NCBI RefSeq assembly: GCF_014647495.1
Contig: NZ_BMPH01000019.1
Location: forward strand, 1 to 49,871
Direction of reading: 5' to 3'
Origin: Glutamicibacter protophormiae
GTDB lineage: Bacteria; Actinomycetota; Actinomycetes; Actinomycetales; Micrococcaceae
Length of the DNA stretch: 49,871 nucleotides
The notes under the pieces were generated by a model that saw only the letters and a list, made by a program, of their open reading frames with translations, made no database searches and was not told where the DNA came from. This document shows positions 15,886 to 24,125 of the stretch, piece by piece. The position numbers and the translations under genes were made by a program. Numbering within the stretch: the first letter of the stretch is position 1; every line of letters begins with the position of its first letter.

Positions 15886-17722
15886 TCGTATCGTCCTTTA
15901 TCCGTTGTGCGCCAGCATCAGAAAGTTGTTCCATATTTGGCTGATTGATCATACGCTTCAGCCATTCCTCTTTATTGAGTCGATCGGGCTGAATTACATC
16001 GGCGCGTGTATGAGCAATCTTTGGGTGGAACGGTCGTTCAAGATTCTCTTTGTGTCCGACAAGTACCTCATGGAGCTTTTCCCCTTCGCGTAAACCCGTG
16101 AAGACGATCTCGATCTTTTTCCCAGACATAGCAATCATTCGTTTGGCAACATCAAGGATCTTCACGGGTTCCCCCATGTCAAGGATTAGGACTTCACCGG
16201 GTCTTCCGATCCCCCCTGCCTGGATAACTAGCTGGCAGGCCTCGGGAATAGTCATGAAGTAGCGCGTCGCTTCGGGGTGTGTGACAGTTACCGGTCCACC
16301 AGCTTCGATGAGCGTTCTAAATGTCGGAAGCATGGAGCCGCGGCTACCAATAACATTCCCAAACCGAACAGAGAGGTAGTTCAAGCCGGTGTCTTCCGCC
16401 GCCCACGAAGTAATCTTCTCAGCGACTCGCTTCGAATGCCCCAAAGCGCTTGTTGGATTGGCGGCCTTATCTGTGGAGATGTTGACGAACGTCTGGACCC
16501 CGACGGAACGTGCGGCATTAACGACATTGAGTGTCCCTAAGACATTGGTCTTCCAAGCTTCATCTGGATACTGCTCAAGCATTGGCAGATGTTTAAGCGC
16601 CGCCGCATGAAACACAACTTCAGGCAGTCTGTCCTGGAAGATCTTCTCCAGCGTATCGGATTCACGAATATTAGCTAGGACCACATCCCTGGAATCCAAC
16701 AAACCATGCCCAACTGTCCCCAGTTGGGCGTGTTGCAATCCAGTTTCGTCCCGATCAAGCATGATGAGTTCTTTAGGCCCAAAGCGGTATAGCTGCCGGC
16801 AGAGCTCGGAACCAATGGAACCCCCTGCGCCGGTCACCAGCACTCGTTTACCTGTCACGAAACCAGCGATATTTTCGATATGCGTATCCACTGGATGACG
16901 GCCAAGCAAGTCCTCGATATTGATAGATCGAAGATCTGAAACCGACATATTGTTGGAGGCTAACTGTTGGATCATAGGCAAAACCAGGATCCTTAATCCA
17001 GCACTCACTCCCGCGTCAGTTAGTTTACGCAGCAAGGGAGCTTCGGCCTTGGCAATGGCAAGCACGAGCACTTCGGCTCCGGTCTCCATAGCCACCTTGG
17101 CTATATCCTGCGTTCCACCCAATACGCGTACGCCATGAAGCTGAAGACGTTTTTTAGTCGGGTCATCATCGAGCAGCCCAACTGGACGTAGTGCCGAGTC
17201 AGGATCAGTCATCATACTTCGTACTATGAGCTCCCCCGCGTTACCTGCACCGACAACTAATGTTGGTGAGGCTTGACCGTTTGGCTGGCGTGATCGCTCC
17301 AATTGAAGACGCCACACATAACGTAGTCCGAACATCACCAACAAAGCCAAAGGAAACGCAATCAGCACGGAACTTCGTGGAATTTTGACGGATTCAGGCA
17401 ACAAAGCGACCACGAGAATGAGGGCCAGGCTTAGAATCAACGTTTCAATGACGACCGCGACCGTTAACGAACGAACTTCAACAAAGGAACCGTATTGATA
17501 TCGCCCCGAATATAGTCCCAGACAGAAACCAAATACGACGTGAAGTAACCCGGCAGCAATACCAAGTAAAATAATGGGTAACCAGTTGACTTCTTCGAAG
17601 CGGAACTCGTATCTCAAGAGCACCGCGGTAATGGTGGCGCCAAGCCAAATCGCACAATCAACATTGAGTCTCATGAAGGAACGTAAACGAGCACGGCGTA
17701 GTTGTATTGTTTTTTGTGGCAT
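15878..17722 (-). CDS. PglF-type UDP-GlcNAc 4,6-dehydratase (membrane-bound)
   Basis: A 614-residue protein with four or five N-terminal membrane segments (residues about 15-140), a CoA-binding-like Rossmann domain (V-V-G-A-G-N-A-G-E-L) and a C-terminal short-chain-dehydrogenase domain (V-T-G-A-G-G-S-I-G-S-E-L-C-R-Q near 290). Catalytic region: N-I-S-T-D-K-A-A-N-P-T-S-A-L-G-H-S-K. At the place of the usual tyrosine, where Campylobacter PglF has methionine, this protein has leucine. The enzyme should convert UDP-GlcNAc to UDP-4-keto-6-deoxy-GlcNAc, the first step to bacillosamine. An AGGAAG ribosome binding site lies upstream of the ATG. Confidence 0.9.
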   Translation of the reverse strand: MPQKTIQLRRARLRSFMRLNVDCAIWLGATITAVLLRYEFRFEEVNWLPIILLGIAAGLLHVVFGFCLGLYSGRYQYGSFVEVRSLTVAVVIETLILSLALILVVALLPESVKIPRSSVLIAFPLALLVMFGLRYVWRLQLERSRQPNGQASPTLVVGAGNAGELIVRSMMTDPDSALRPVGLLDDDPTKKRLQLHGVRVLGGTQDIAKVAMETGAEVLVLAIAKAEAPLLRKLTDAGVSAGLRILVLPMIQQLASNNMSVSDLRSINIEDLLGRHPVDTHIENIAGFVTGKRVLVTGAGGSIGSELCRQLYRFGPKELIMLDRDETGLQHAQLGTVGHGLLDSRDVVLANIRESDTLEKIFQDRLPEVVFHAAALKHLPMLEQYPDEAWKTNVLGTLNVVNAARSVGVQTFVNISTDKAANPTSALGHSKRVAEKITSWAAEDTGLNYLSVRFGNVIGSRGSMLPTFRTLIEAGGPVTVTHPEATRYFMTIPEACQLVIQAGGIGRPGEVLILDMGEPVKILDVAKRMIAMSGKKIEIVFTGLREGEKLHEVLVGHKENLERPFHPKIAHTRADVIQPDRLNKEEWLKRMINQPNMEQLSDAGAQRIKDDTNE

Positions 17723-17899
17723 TACAAGAAATTCTTCCTACCCTGAGGCACAGATGGCGTTCGTTGCTGTAATACCACGGTGCGAGTGAGGTCTACATCA
17801 ACAGGAAAATATGCGATTTCGCGACGGTTATTGATTCAAACTTTATGCTTACGGTCGGTTCGACGTGCTGAAGCTTTGTCTGAGGATTGGCTCGGCGAA

Positions 17900-18022
17900 C
17901 TACCACGTCATTGTGAGGGATACCGTTACAAATAGAAGGGTGGCAACACCCAAGATACTGAGTCCCATAATAACTGCGGTCTTGGACAGTGGCTTGTGGT
18001 TTGGTCTTGGCGTTTGTCTCAC
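17900..18022 (-). CDS. Small single-span membrane protein (40 aa), candidate
   Basis: A 41-codon frame starting GTG at 18022, three bases after the phosphatase stop, ending TAG at 17902-17900. The product has a proline- and lysine-rich N-terminus (R-Q-T-P-R-P-N-H-K-P-L-S-K) followed by an uninterrupted hydrophobic stretch of about 22 residues (A-V-I-M-G-L-S-I-L-G-V-A-T-L-L-F-V-T-V), an inside-positive single-span topology. A GGAG lies 12 bases before the GTG, a long spacing. Amphipathic order and position between the phosphatase and dehydratase genes argue for a real gene; length and weak start argue against. If real it may attach to the polysaccharide export machinery. No family recognised. 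Confidence 0.45.
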   Translation of the reverse strand: MRQTPRPNHKPLSKTAVIMGLSILGVATLLFVTVSLTMTW

Positions 18023-18025
18023 GAT

Positions 18026-18655
18026 CTATTTCAGCTCCATCGCCGATTTGCGTAAAAGCTCTGCGATAATCCTTATCGGAGGGATAAGTTGTTCGGCAGA
18101 TTGCTCGTACACAACATCGTTCTTGCGATACGGATCAATAACGTCATCGTCGCCTGGATCGTCCAATAGTGGGAGGGTTCCACGAAGCTTTGTGGCTCCC
18201 GCTATCGCATTCCTCATTCCTTCCACCGCGTTAACTTTTTCAGGCACCGTAGCCGTCGATTGATTTGCGAATGCCAAGGCTAGGCGGCCAAATTCTCGCA
18301 AGGTAAAGGCGTAACGGCTCGCTTTTGGAACCAAGTTCACAATGTGGCGCCGATGCTCTCGGCTCAGAGTAAGAACAAGATCAGAATCCTTGACCATGTC
18401 GCTATTCACTTGGCGTGCCAGATGCATGTGGGCATCCATCACACCGTTGCGCTCTGCAATCCGTCGGTTCTGCTCTGTCATCTCGTGGCCTTCTAATGAT
18501 TGGGTACCCGCACTCGACACAACAACTGGCAAATCACCAATTTCATGACGAAGAATCATCTCTGCGAGGGGGGACCTACAGATATTACCTGTGCACACAA
18601 AAAGGACGTGGACTGGGCCACTGCGATACGCCATGCGAGGGAACGAGAAACGCAT
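18026..18655 (-). CDS. Low-molecular-weight protein-tyrosine phosphatase (Wzb/CpsB-like)
   Basis: A 209-residue phosphatase with the P-loop F-V-C-T-G-N-I-C-R-S at residues 19-28, where C21 is the nucleophile and R27 completes C-X5-R. The general acid aspartate is in I-D-P-Y-R-K near residue 182. The start lies two bases after the BY-kinase stop, so the two are co-transcribed and probably coupled. Such phosphatases dephosphorylate the tyrosine cluster of the partner kinase and control chain length. It is somewhat longer than the usual 150 residues because of an insert before the DP loop; an in-frame ATG at 18634 is another possible start. Confidence 0.88.
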   Translation of the reverse strand: MRFSFPRMAYRSGPVHVLFVCTGNICRSPLAEMILRHEIGDLPVVVSSAGTQSLEGHEMTEQNRRIAERNGVMDAHMHLARQVNSDMVKDSDLVLTLSREHRRHIVNLVPKASRYAFTLREFGRLALAFANQSTATVPEKVNAVEGMRNAIAGATKLRGTLPLLDDPGDDDVIDPYRKNDVVYEQSAEQLIPPIRIIAELLRKSAMELK

Positions 18656-18657
18656 GA

Positions 18658-20127
18658 CTAACGCTCACTGCGTCGGCCGATGGGACCCGGTGGAATGGAA
18701 CTAGCGAGTTCCTCAGCCATGGCATTGGCTTGCTTCTCCCCGGTACGACCGTAGCCGCCATAAGCGCCGTAGGCTCCATAAGCGTACGAATCCGGCCCCT
18801 TCAGGGGCAGCATCGTGACAATGATGCCGAGGGCTTTCCCACCCGCGATTTCCAAAGTATCCAACGCTCCGATCAACGACTGTTTGCGAGTCGCACCCGA
18901 AGCAGCAACAATAAGAACGCCGCTGGCATGCTGACTGAGTACGGAAGCATCAGTCACCAGCAATAGCGGGGGCGCGTCGATGATGATGTAATCAAATAAT
19001 TCGCCCAAAAGATTCAGAAGCTCATCCATCGCCTTTGATCCGAGCAGTTCGCTGGGATTCGGAGGAACTTTCCCAGAGGGAAGCACGTAAAGCTCGTCCT
19101 TTCCCCATTGTTGCAGAACATCGGAAACTTCCACACTGCCAATCAGTAAATCGGTGAGTCCGGTCCCTCCCTCGATGCCCATGTAGCGGGCCACTGCTGG
19201 CATGCGAAGGTCGCCGTCGATCAACACAACTCTCGTGCCCGTCTCTGCCAATGCCAGGGCAAGATTTGTTGCCGTAGTCGATTTGCCTTCTCCAGGGCCG
19301 GGAGATGAGACCACAAAGGTACGGGCTCGCGAGTGCTCCTGATTGCTTACCGCAAGAAACTCGAGGTTGGTGCGTAGTGTCCGGAATGCCTCGGCCCGTG
19401 GACTGTGGGGATCGGATTGGACGATCAACGGCCGTTTCGGAGAGTCCGCATCATAGGTAATTCCTCCAAGTACAGGTACGTCGGTAGCGTGCTCTATCTC
19501 CTGCAGCGAGCGAATGCGAGTATCTAATACAGCACGCAGCACGGCAATGCCGAGTCCAAGGGCCATACCGAGCAATGTCCCAAGCGCAAGATTCAGTGGG
19601 ACACGAGGACTTACGGGAGCGACCGGCTCCGTGGCGGGCTGAACCGTATTCATCGATACTAAGCTGGGTTCGTTACGAGTCGTTGAGGCTTCGAGTTCAT
19701 CTTCCACCACTGCTTTCAAGCTTTTACCGACCTCGTTAGCAATCTGTGCAGTCAATTTGGGATCTTCACCGGTCACTATCACCGAAATCAATGACTGATT
19801 GGCCGGGGCAGTAGCTTGAATTTGCGCTGACAGGACTTCAGGGCTTTGCGGGAGATCGAGTTTCTCGATCACTGGCCCAAGGACGCTTTCGGTCGTGGCA
19901 ATGGAGGCGTAGGTTGAGACGCTCTGGCGAGCCACTGTGGATCCCTGAGCCAGTTCTCCCACAGCTTGTCCGTCACCACGGACCGAAACATAGATTTGGG
20001 TACTCGCTTCATACTTCGGTGTTGCGGTGATTGAGACTACAGCCCCGACAATGATGCCAAGCAGCGTCGTGGCTACGATCTGGACCCAGTATCTACGCAA
20101 GATTCGTAGATAATCACGTAACTCCAC
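18658..20127 (-). CDS. Wzz-BY-kinase fusion (polysaccharide tyrosine autokinase)
   Basis: A 489-residue protein with an N-terminal Wzz chain-length domain between two membrane helices (about residues 14-35 and 175-197) and a C-terminal bacterial tyrosine kinase domain. The kinase has Walker A G-P-G-E-G-K-S-T-T near 275, Walker A' V-V-L-I-D-G-D-L-R-M-P and Walker B I-I-I-D-A-P-P-L. The tail carries a tyrosine cluster (A-Y-G-A-Y-G-A-Y-G-G-Y-G) as autophosphorylation site. It starts at GTG 20127, with AGGAG nine bases upstream. It opens the polysaccharide operon and controls the Wzy polymerase together with the phosphatase encoded next. Confidence 0.92.
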   Translation of the reverse strand: MELRDYLRILRRYWVQIVATTLLGIIVGAVVSITATPKYEASTQIYVSVRGDGQAVGELAQGSTVARQSVSTYASIATTESVLGPVIEKLDLPQSPEVLSAQIQATAPANQSLISVIVTGEDPKLTAQIANEVGKSLKAVVEDELEASTTRNEPSLVSMNTVQPATEPVAPVSPRVPLNLALGTLLGMALGLGIAVLRAVLDTRIRSLQEIEHATDVPVLGGITYDADSPKRPLIVQSDPHSPRAEAFRTLRTNLEFLAVSNQEHSRARTFVVSSPGPGEGKSTTATNLALALAETGTRVVLIDGDLRMPAVARYMGIEGGTGLTDLLIGSVEVSDVLQQWGKDELYVLPSGKVPPNPSELLGSKAMDELLNLLGELFDYIIIDAPPLLLVTDASVLSQHASGVLIVAASGATRKQSLIGALDTLEIAGGKALGIIVTMLPLKGPDSYAYGAYGAYGGYGRTGEKQANAMAEELASSIPPGPIGRRSER

Positions 20128-20843
20128 TGTAGATGTTCTCCTAAAGTTCTAACGGGACAATTGACTGCAGAACGTGTTAGAGATTTAGATCCCCCGAAGA
20201 GACTCTTCCATTTTTGGGTTCTCGAACATCGACGCATTCCTGTCCACGCCGGCGACCTCCCCAGATCGGCCCAGCCATGGAAATATGAAGATTCCTACGC
20301 GGGTTACGGTTTCTCCACGAATCGATGTTATCACCATGAATCACGGCTTTTGTTCCAAACGGGAACAATATGACCTCGGGCCCAGGAGAGTCACGCAAAG
20401 CTGCAACGAGAGGAATCTGCTAGTCGAACCAAATCGATCACTGCGAATTCTTCATTGTCGGCAATCTGTTCGGAAGACAACGGCGCGTGCTTCGCCGTCG
20501 AACAGGACGATTCCGGAGGCAGTTTTTTCGCGGATTTGCAGCAATATGGTTTTTCACAGCGGATGACATCAAATGTCTAAATCTGAGCAAAAGCACGCTG
20601 ACCGAGTAACTTGCAGCCCAAACCCGTTGATTGCAGATGGATCGTACCCGAGAAGCACACCGTGAGACTTCTAAAAAGACTCACAAAGTTAACCTAAGTC
20701 ACTTTGGGAGCGAAGATAAGTATACTGGCAGGGTGGGTGCATCTTGCGTTCCGCGCATTTCCAAGTGGATCAAAACTGCAGCACGCGCCGAAAAACGGCA
20801 TGTTCCTTGGGGGAACGCTTAATTCTGTTGGGGAGATACATTC
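20128..20843. other. Gene-free stretch before the polysaccharide operon; possible decayed ORF
   Basis: No intact gene. It should hold the promoter of the minus-strand operon and of the + strand ORF at 20844; a TATACT at about 20721 is a possible -10 for the latter. Between about 20570 and 20177 on the minus strand, three overlapping frames in succession give coding-like text (I-R-E-K-T-A-S-G-I-V-L-F-D-G-E-A-R-A, then I-A-D-N-E-E-F-A-V-I-D-L, then P-G-P-E-V-I-L-F-P-F-G-T-K-A-V-I-H-G), which suggests an old gene broken by two frameshifts. I do not recognise it. Confidence 0.35.
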
Positions 20844-20984
20844 ATGAGCAACTCTGCACGTGGTCGTCGACGTGATCCAAACTACCGTATAGGTCCCGGG
20901 GTTCCATTCGCGTGGAAGGTCTCCGGACTAGCTATTCTTGCTATCGCAGCTGTTGTCGCGGTCTTCATTGCCGTAACTGCATAA
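20844..20984 (+). pseudogene. 46-codon membrane-anchor ORF, probably N-terminus of a broken gene
   Basis: ATG 20844, preceded by GGGGAG at 20830-20835, opens a 46-residue product: basic head (S-A-R-G-R-R-R-D-P-N-Y) and one membrane span (G-L-A-I-L-A-I-A-A-V-V-A-V-F-I-A-V). After the TAA at 20982-20984 the same frame stays open to about 21360. Its first part is a D/E/S/A-rich, linker-like segment (D-E-S-F-P-E-D-D-A-A-N-A-S-A-P-I-D), as expected just outside the membrane in an anchored enzyme. A single nonsense codon therefore seems to have cut the gene. A genuine 46-residue membrane protein is the alternative. Confidence 0.45.
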
Positions 20985-21868
20985 CGCCGGGATGAATCTT
21001 TTCCAGAGGATGATGCGGCAAATGCTTCCGCGCCCATAGATAGATCAAAGAGGGTAGTTACGCCTGCGCGCGAAACGGCGCGGCCCGCGTCCAGAGTTTC
21101 AGGCTCGTCCGTGCACCATTGCAGGGAGCACCTACATAAGATATTGAGTCCATGGTGCTGGACTTTTTCCGCTCTCCACCAGAAAGTCTGCCAATTCGTA
21201 GCGCGCCCTGCCCACGCGCATGGCCGACGCCGCGTGCTTCGCCTTGTGGTTTTGTTTCCAGCGACCAAAACAGGGACAGATATCTGCTTTGATGGAGCAT
21301 CGGATCTCCGGGTAATCCAGCTCGCACCGAAGAAGCTTTTGCAGTACCGCACCGAGCCATAGGAACAACGACCTCAACGCGGAAAGTAGTATCTGGCACA
21401 CCGCGACGCCGTTCTGGGCTGGCGTGAACGGCTAGCTCAAACTGTTACGTCCAGCGACCAATGCGGCGGTCTCCTACCTACCCCTATGACTGGCCGTGCA
21501 GGCTGCCTGGAGGGCTGTTCTATGGCAACTTCCAGCCGGCGGGGCCTGTCGAACGGTCTTCAATCGTTGAAAATTGGATGGCCAAGAAAAATCTGGCCCC
21601 TGCTTGATGCCGCAAGGAGCCATAGGGTCAGCCCCGAGGAACGAAGGATCCGCCAGCGCCACACCCTACGGCCTCAGCGCGGAGTCAACCCCACACATAC
21701 TGTATGTGGCGATGCCTCTCCATGCCTCGGCCAAGACCTATCGAAGCCGATATTCGCCATCGATACACCCTGGGAATAATTGACGCCTCAACTTGTTATT
21801 AGATGCATACGCATATAAATTGGAGACGCGCACACGACGCGGCGTCTCACCAGCTAGTAGGAGTAGGC
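20985..21868 (+). other. Decayed coding sequence downstream of the membrane anchor
   Basis: No intact gene is present. Coding-like stretches appear in changing + frames: about 21363-21480 (S-I-W-H-T-A-T-P-F-W-A-G-V-N-G, then a stop, then L-K-L-L-R-P-A-T-N-A-A-V-S-Y-L-P-L), and about 21485-21604 in another frame (Y-D-W-P, G-L-F-Y-G-N-F-Q-P-A-G-P-V-E-R, N-W-M-A-K-K-N-L-A-P-A). Together with the anchor this looks like an extracytoplasmic enzyme, possibly acting on the polysaccharide, that has accumulated stops and frameshifts. The family is not recognised. Confidence 0.35.
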
Positions 21869-22984
21869 ATGCAGTTCGGAGTATTCTCAGTCAGCGACAT
21901 CACCCGCGACCCCACCACCGGCCACGTGCCGACCGAGAAGGAGCGCATCGACGCCGAGGTAGTGATCGCCAAAAAGGCCGAGGAAATCGGCATGGACGTC
22001 TTCGCCATCGGCGAGCACCACAACCGCCCTTTCTTCTCCTCCTCGCCGACCACCACCCTGGCCTACATCGCCGCGCAGACCGAACGCATCATCCTGTCCA
22101 CCGCGACCACGCTGATCACCACGAACGACCCGGTCAAGATCGCCGAGGACTTCGCCATGCTGCAGCACCTGTCCAATGGTCGCACCGACCTGGTGCTGGG
22201 CCGTGGCAACACCGGCCCGGTCTACCCGTGGTTTGGCAAGAACATGCAGGACTCGGTGAACCTGACGGTGGAGAACTACAACCTGCTGCGCCGCCTGTGG
22301 GATGAGGACGTGGTGAACTGGGAGGGCCGCTTCCGCACCCCGCTGCAGAACTTCACCTCCACCCCGCGTCCGCTCGATGACGTGGCCCCGTTCGTCTGGC
22401 ACGGCTCGATCCGCACCCCGCAGGTCGCGGAGATCGCCGCCTACTACGGTGACGGCTTCTTCGCGAACAACATCTTCTGGCCCAAGGAGCACTACCAGCA
22501 GTTGATCGGCCTGTACCGCGAGCGCTACGAACACTACGGCCACGGCCGCGCCGACCAGGCGATCGTGGGCCTGGGCGGGCAGTTCTACATGGCCAAGGAT
22601 TCCCAGCAGGCGGTCAAGGAATTCCGCCCGTACTTCGACAACGCCCCGGTCTACGGGCATGGCCCGTCGCTGGAGGACTTCACCGCGCAGACCCCGCTGA
22701 CCGTCGGCTCCCCGCAGCAGGTGCTGGAGAAGACCCTGAGCTTCCAGGAATACTTCGGCAGCTACCAGCGCCAGCTGTTCCTGGTGGACCATGCAGGCCT
22801 GCCGCTGAAGACCGTGCTGAACCAGCTGGACATGTTCGGCGAGTACGTGCTGCCCGAGCTGCGCAAGGAAATGGATGCCCGCGCGCCGAAGGACCTGACT
22901 CCTGCGCCGACACATGCGGGGCTTGTGGCCGCCCGGGACGCTAAACTTAAAGCTGAGCAAGCCAACGCCCCAAAAGGAGCCTGA
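21869..22984 (+). CDS. Luciferase-like (LLM class) flavin-dependent oxidoreductase
   Basis: A 371-residue TIM-barrel flavin monooxygenase. Family features: M-Q-F-G-V-F-S-V-S-D start, F-A-I-G-E-H-H-N-R-P-F near residue 48, N-D-P-V-K-I-A-E-D-F-A-M-L-Q-H-L-S-N-G-R near 90 and G-R-G-N-T-G-P-V-Y-P near 115. It uses FMNH2 supplied by a separate reductase; the substrate is not predictable. ATG 21869 is chosen because AGGAG lies seven bases upstream and the homologous N-terminus begins there; a longer in-frame reading from 21803 is not supported. A MarR regulator gene follows after five bases, so regulator and enzyme probably form one unit. G+C rises sharply here, marking the end of the island. Confidence 0.88.
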   Translation: MQFGVFSVSDITRDPTTGHVPTEKERIDAEVVIAKKAEEIGMDVFAIGEHHNRPFFSSSPTTTLAYIAAQTERIILSTATTLITTNDPVKIAEDFAMLQHLSNGRTDLVLGRGNTGPVYPWFGKNMQDSVNLTVENYNLLRRLWDEDVVNWEGRFRTPLQNFTSTPRPLDDVAPFVWHGSIRTPQVAEIAAYYGDGFFANNIFWPKEHYQQLIGLYRERYEHYGHGRADQAIVGLGGQFYMAKDSQQAVKEFRPYFDNAPVYGHGPSLEDFTAQTPLTVGSPQQVLEKTLSFQEYFGSYQRQLFLVDHAGLPLKTVLNQLDMFGEYVLPELRKEMDARAPKDLTPAPTHAGLVAARDAKLKAEQANAPKGA

Positions 22985-22989
22985 AGTCA

Positions 22990-23448
22990 GTGACCGGGAC
23001 CAGTAACACCCCTGCCTCTGTGAAGGTGACCATCGACGCCTGGGAGTCGCTCTTCCGGGCGCAGGTGGCCGTCATGAGGAAGGTCAGCGCCAAGCCGGAG
23101 TTCCACAAGCTCTCGATGCGCGAATACGATGTGCTGTTCAACCTGCGCATCTGCCCGGGCGGCCGCAGCCGGCTGGTCGATCTGAACCGCTATCTGCTGA
23201 TCTCGCAGCCGAGCCTGAGCCGTATGGTCACCCGGCTGGAGGACAAGGGTCTGATCACCCGCGAGGCCGATCCCACCGACCAGCGCGCGATGCAGCTCTC
23301 GCTGACACCCAGGGGGCTGGCGGTCCAGCAGGAGATCGGCCGCGAGCACGTCAAGCACATCTACGAGCAGATCGGCACCGCGCTGAGCGAGGAAGAATTC
23401 CTCCAGCTGCAGCAGCTGACCTCCAAGCTGCGCAGCGCCATCAAATAG
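22990..23448 (+). CDS. MarR-family transcriptional regulator
   Basis: A 152-residue winged-helix regulator. Visible are L-S-M-R-E-Y-D-V-L-F-N-L-R near residue 40, the recognition helix region L-N-R-Y-L-L-I-S-Q-P-S-L-S-R-M-V-T-R-L-E (65-84) and the wing D-K-G-L-I-T-R-E-A-D-P-T-D-Q-R-A. The start is GTG 22990, five bases after the oxidoreductase stop. MarR proteins usually repress the neighbouring enzyme gene and are released by a phenolic or oxidising ligand; here the likely target is the luciferase-like gene and itself. No clear palindrome could be assigned. Confidence 0.88.
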   Translation: MTGTSNTPASVKVTIDAWESLFRAQVAVMRKVSAKPEFHKLSMREYDVLFNLRICPGGRSRLVDLNRYLLISQPSLSRMVTRLEDKGLITREADPTDQRAMQLSLTPRGLAVQQEIGREHVKHIYEQIGTALSEEEFLQLQQLTSKLRSAIK

Positions 23449-23459
23449 CACGCACGACG

Positions 23460-23502
23460 AACGCCGGCGGATTCAGCCCCAGGGGGCGGTTCCGCCGGCG
23501 TT
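23460..23502. terminator. Bidirectional terminator hairpin
   Basis: AACGCCGGCGG (23460-23470) pairs perfectly with CCGCCGGCGTT (23492-23502); a smaller GCCCC/GGGGC stem sits in the loop. It lies between the convergent MarR and AHSA1 genes. There is no long T run, so this rests on the stem and position. Confidence 0.5.
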
Positions 23503-23525
23503 GCCGTGCCACGCGGCGGCCGCCG

Positions 23526-24002
23526 CTAGGTGTAGAAGCCCTCGCGCAGCACGATGCCGTATTCCAGCCAGCACTTCATGGCCGCGAGCATGCCGGCCCA
23601 GCCCTCGCAGTTGCCGAAGGCCGCCGTGGCGCCCTCGGCGGTGTCCTGCCACGCGGATTCGGTGATCACGACCTTGGTGCGCGAATTGTCGTCCTGGGGC
23701 TGGAAGTCGAAGGTGACGGTGTTCTGCGCGTCGGGCGCCGCGGAATGGTTCGCTTCCCACTGCAGCAGGATGCGCTGCGGAGCCTCGGCTTCCAGCACCT
23801 TCACCGGGAAGGCGCCCGGGAAGTCGTGGAAGTCCCAGCTCACGGTCGCGCCGGTTTCCAGGCGCCCCTTGGCGCCGCCGGTCGTGAAATAGTGCGAGAG
23901 CTGTTCGGGATCCGCGACGGCCTCGTACACTTGCACGCAGGTCTTGGCGATGTGTCCCGAAACGCTGAAGGACAGCTGGCTGGGGGCTGGGTCGTGGCTC
24001 AC
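23526..24002 (-). CDS. SRPBCC/AHSA1-domain protein
   Basis: A 158-residue START-like protein. Pattern: an N-terminal strand and helix (F-S-V-S-G-H-I-A-K-T-C-V-Q-V-Y-E-A-V-A-D-P-E-Q-L), a central L-E-T-G-A-T-V-S-W-D-F, then P-Q-R-I-L-L-Q-W-E and a long C-terminal helix around E-G-W-A-G-M-L-A-A-M-K-C-W-L-E-Y-G, all as in AHSA1 (activator of Hsp90 ATPase homologue 1-like) proteins of bacteria. These bind hydrophobic ligands in a central cavity; the specific role is unknown. Convergent with the MarR gene, monocistronic. Confidence 0.8.
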   Translation of the reverse strand: MSHDPAPSQLSFSVSGHIAKTCVQVYEAVADPEQLSHYFTTGGAKGRLETGATVSWDFHDFPGAFPVKVLEAEAPQRILLQWEANHSAAPDAQNTVTFDFQPQDDNSRTKVVITESAWQDTAEGATAAFGNCEGWAGMLAAMKCWLEYGIVLREGFYT

Positions 24003-24125
24003 GACACTTTTCTACACCGCCCGCTCACCCTGGGCAAGAGCCCGGCGCGCATTCCCAGCCGCAGTGTCCATGCCTCCTGCTATCCTGTCGCCATCAGATC
24101 CTTCGACCTGCTGATGGAGCGCATC

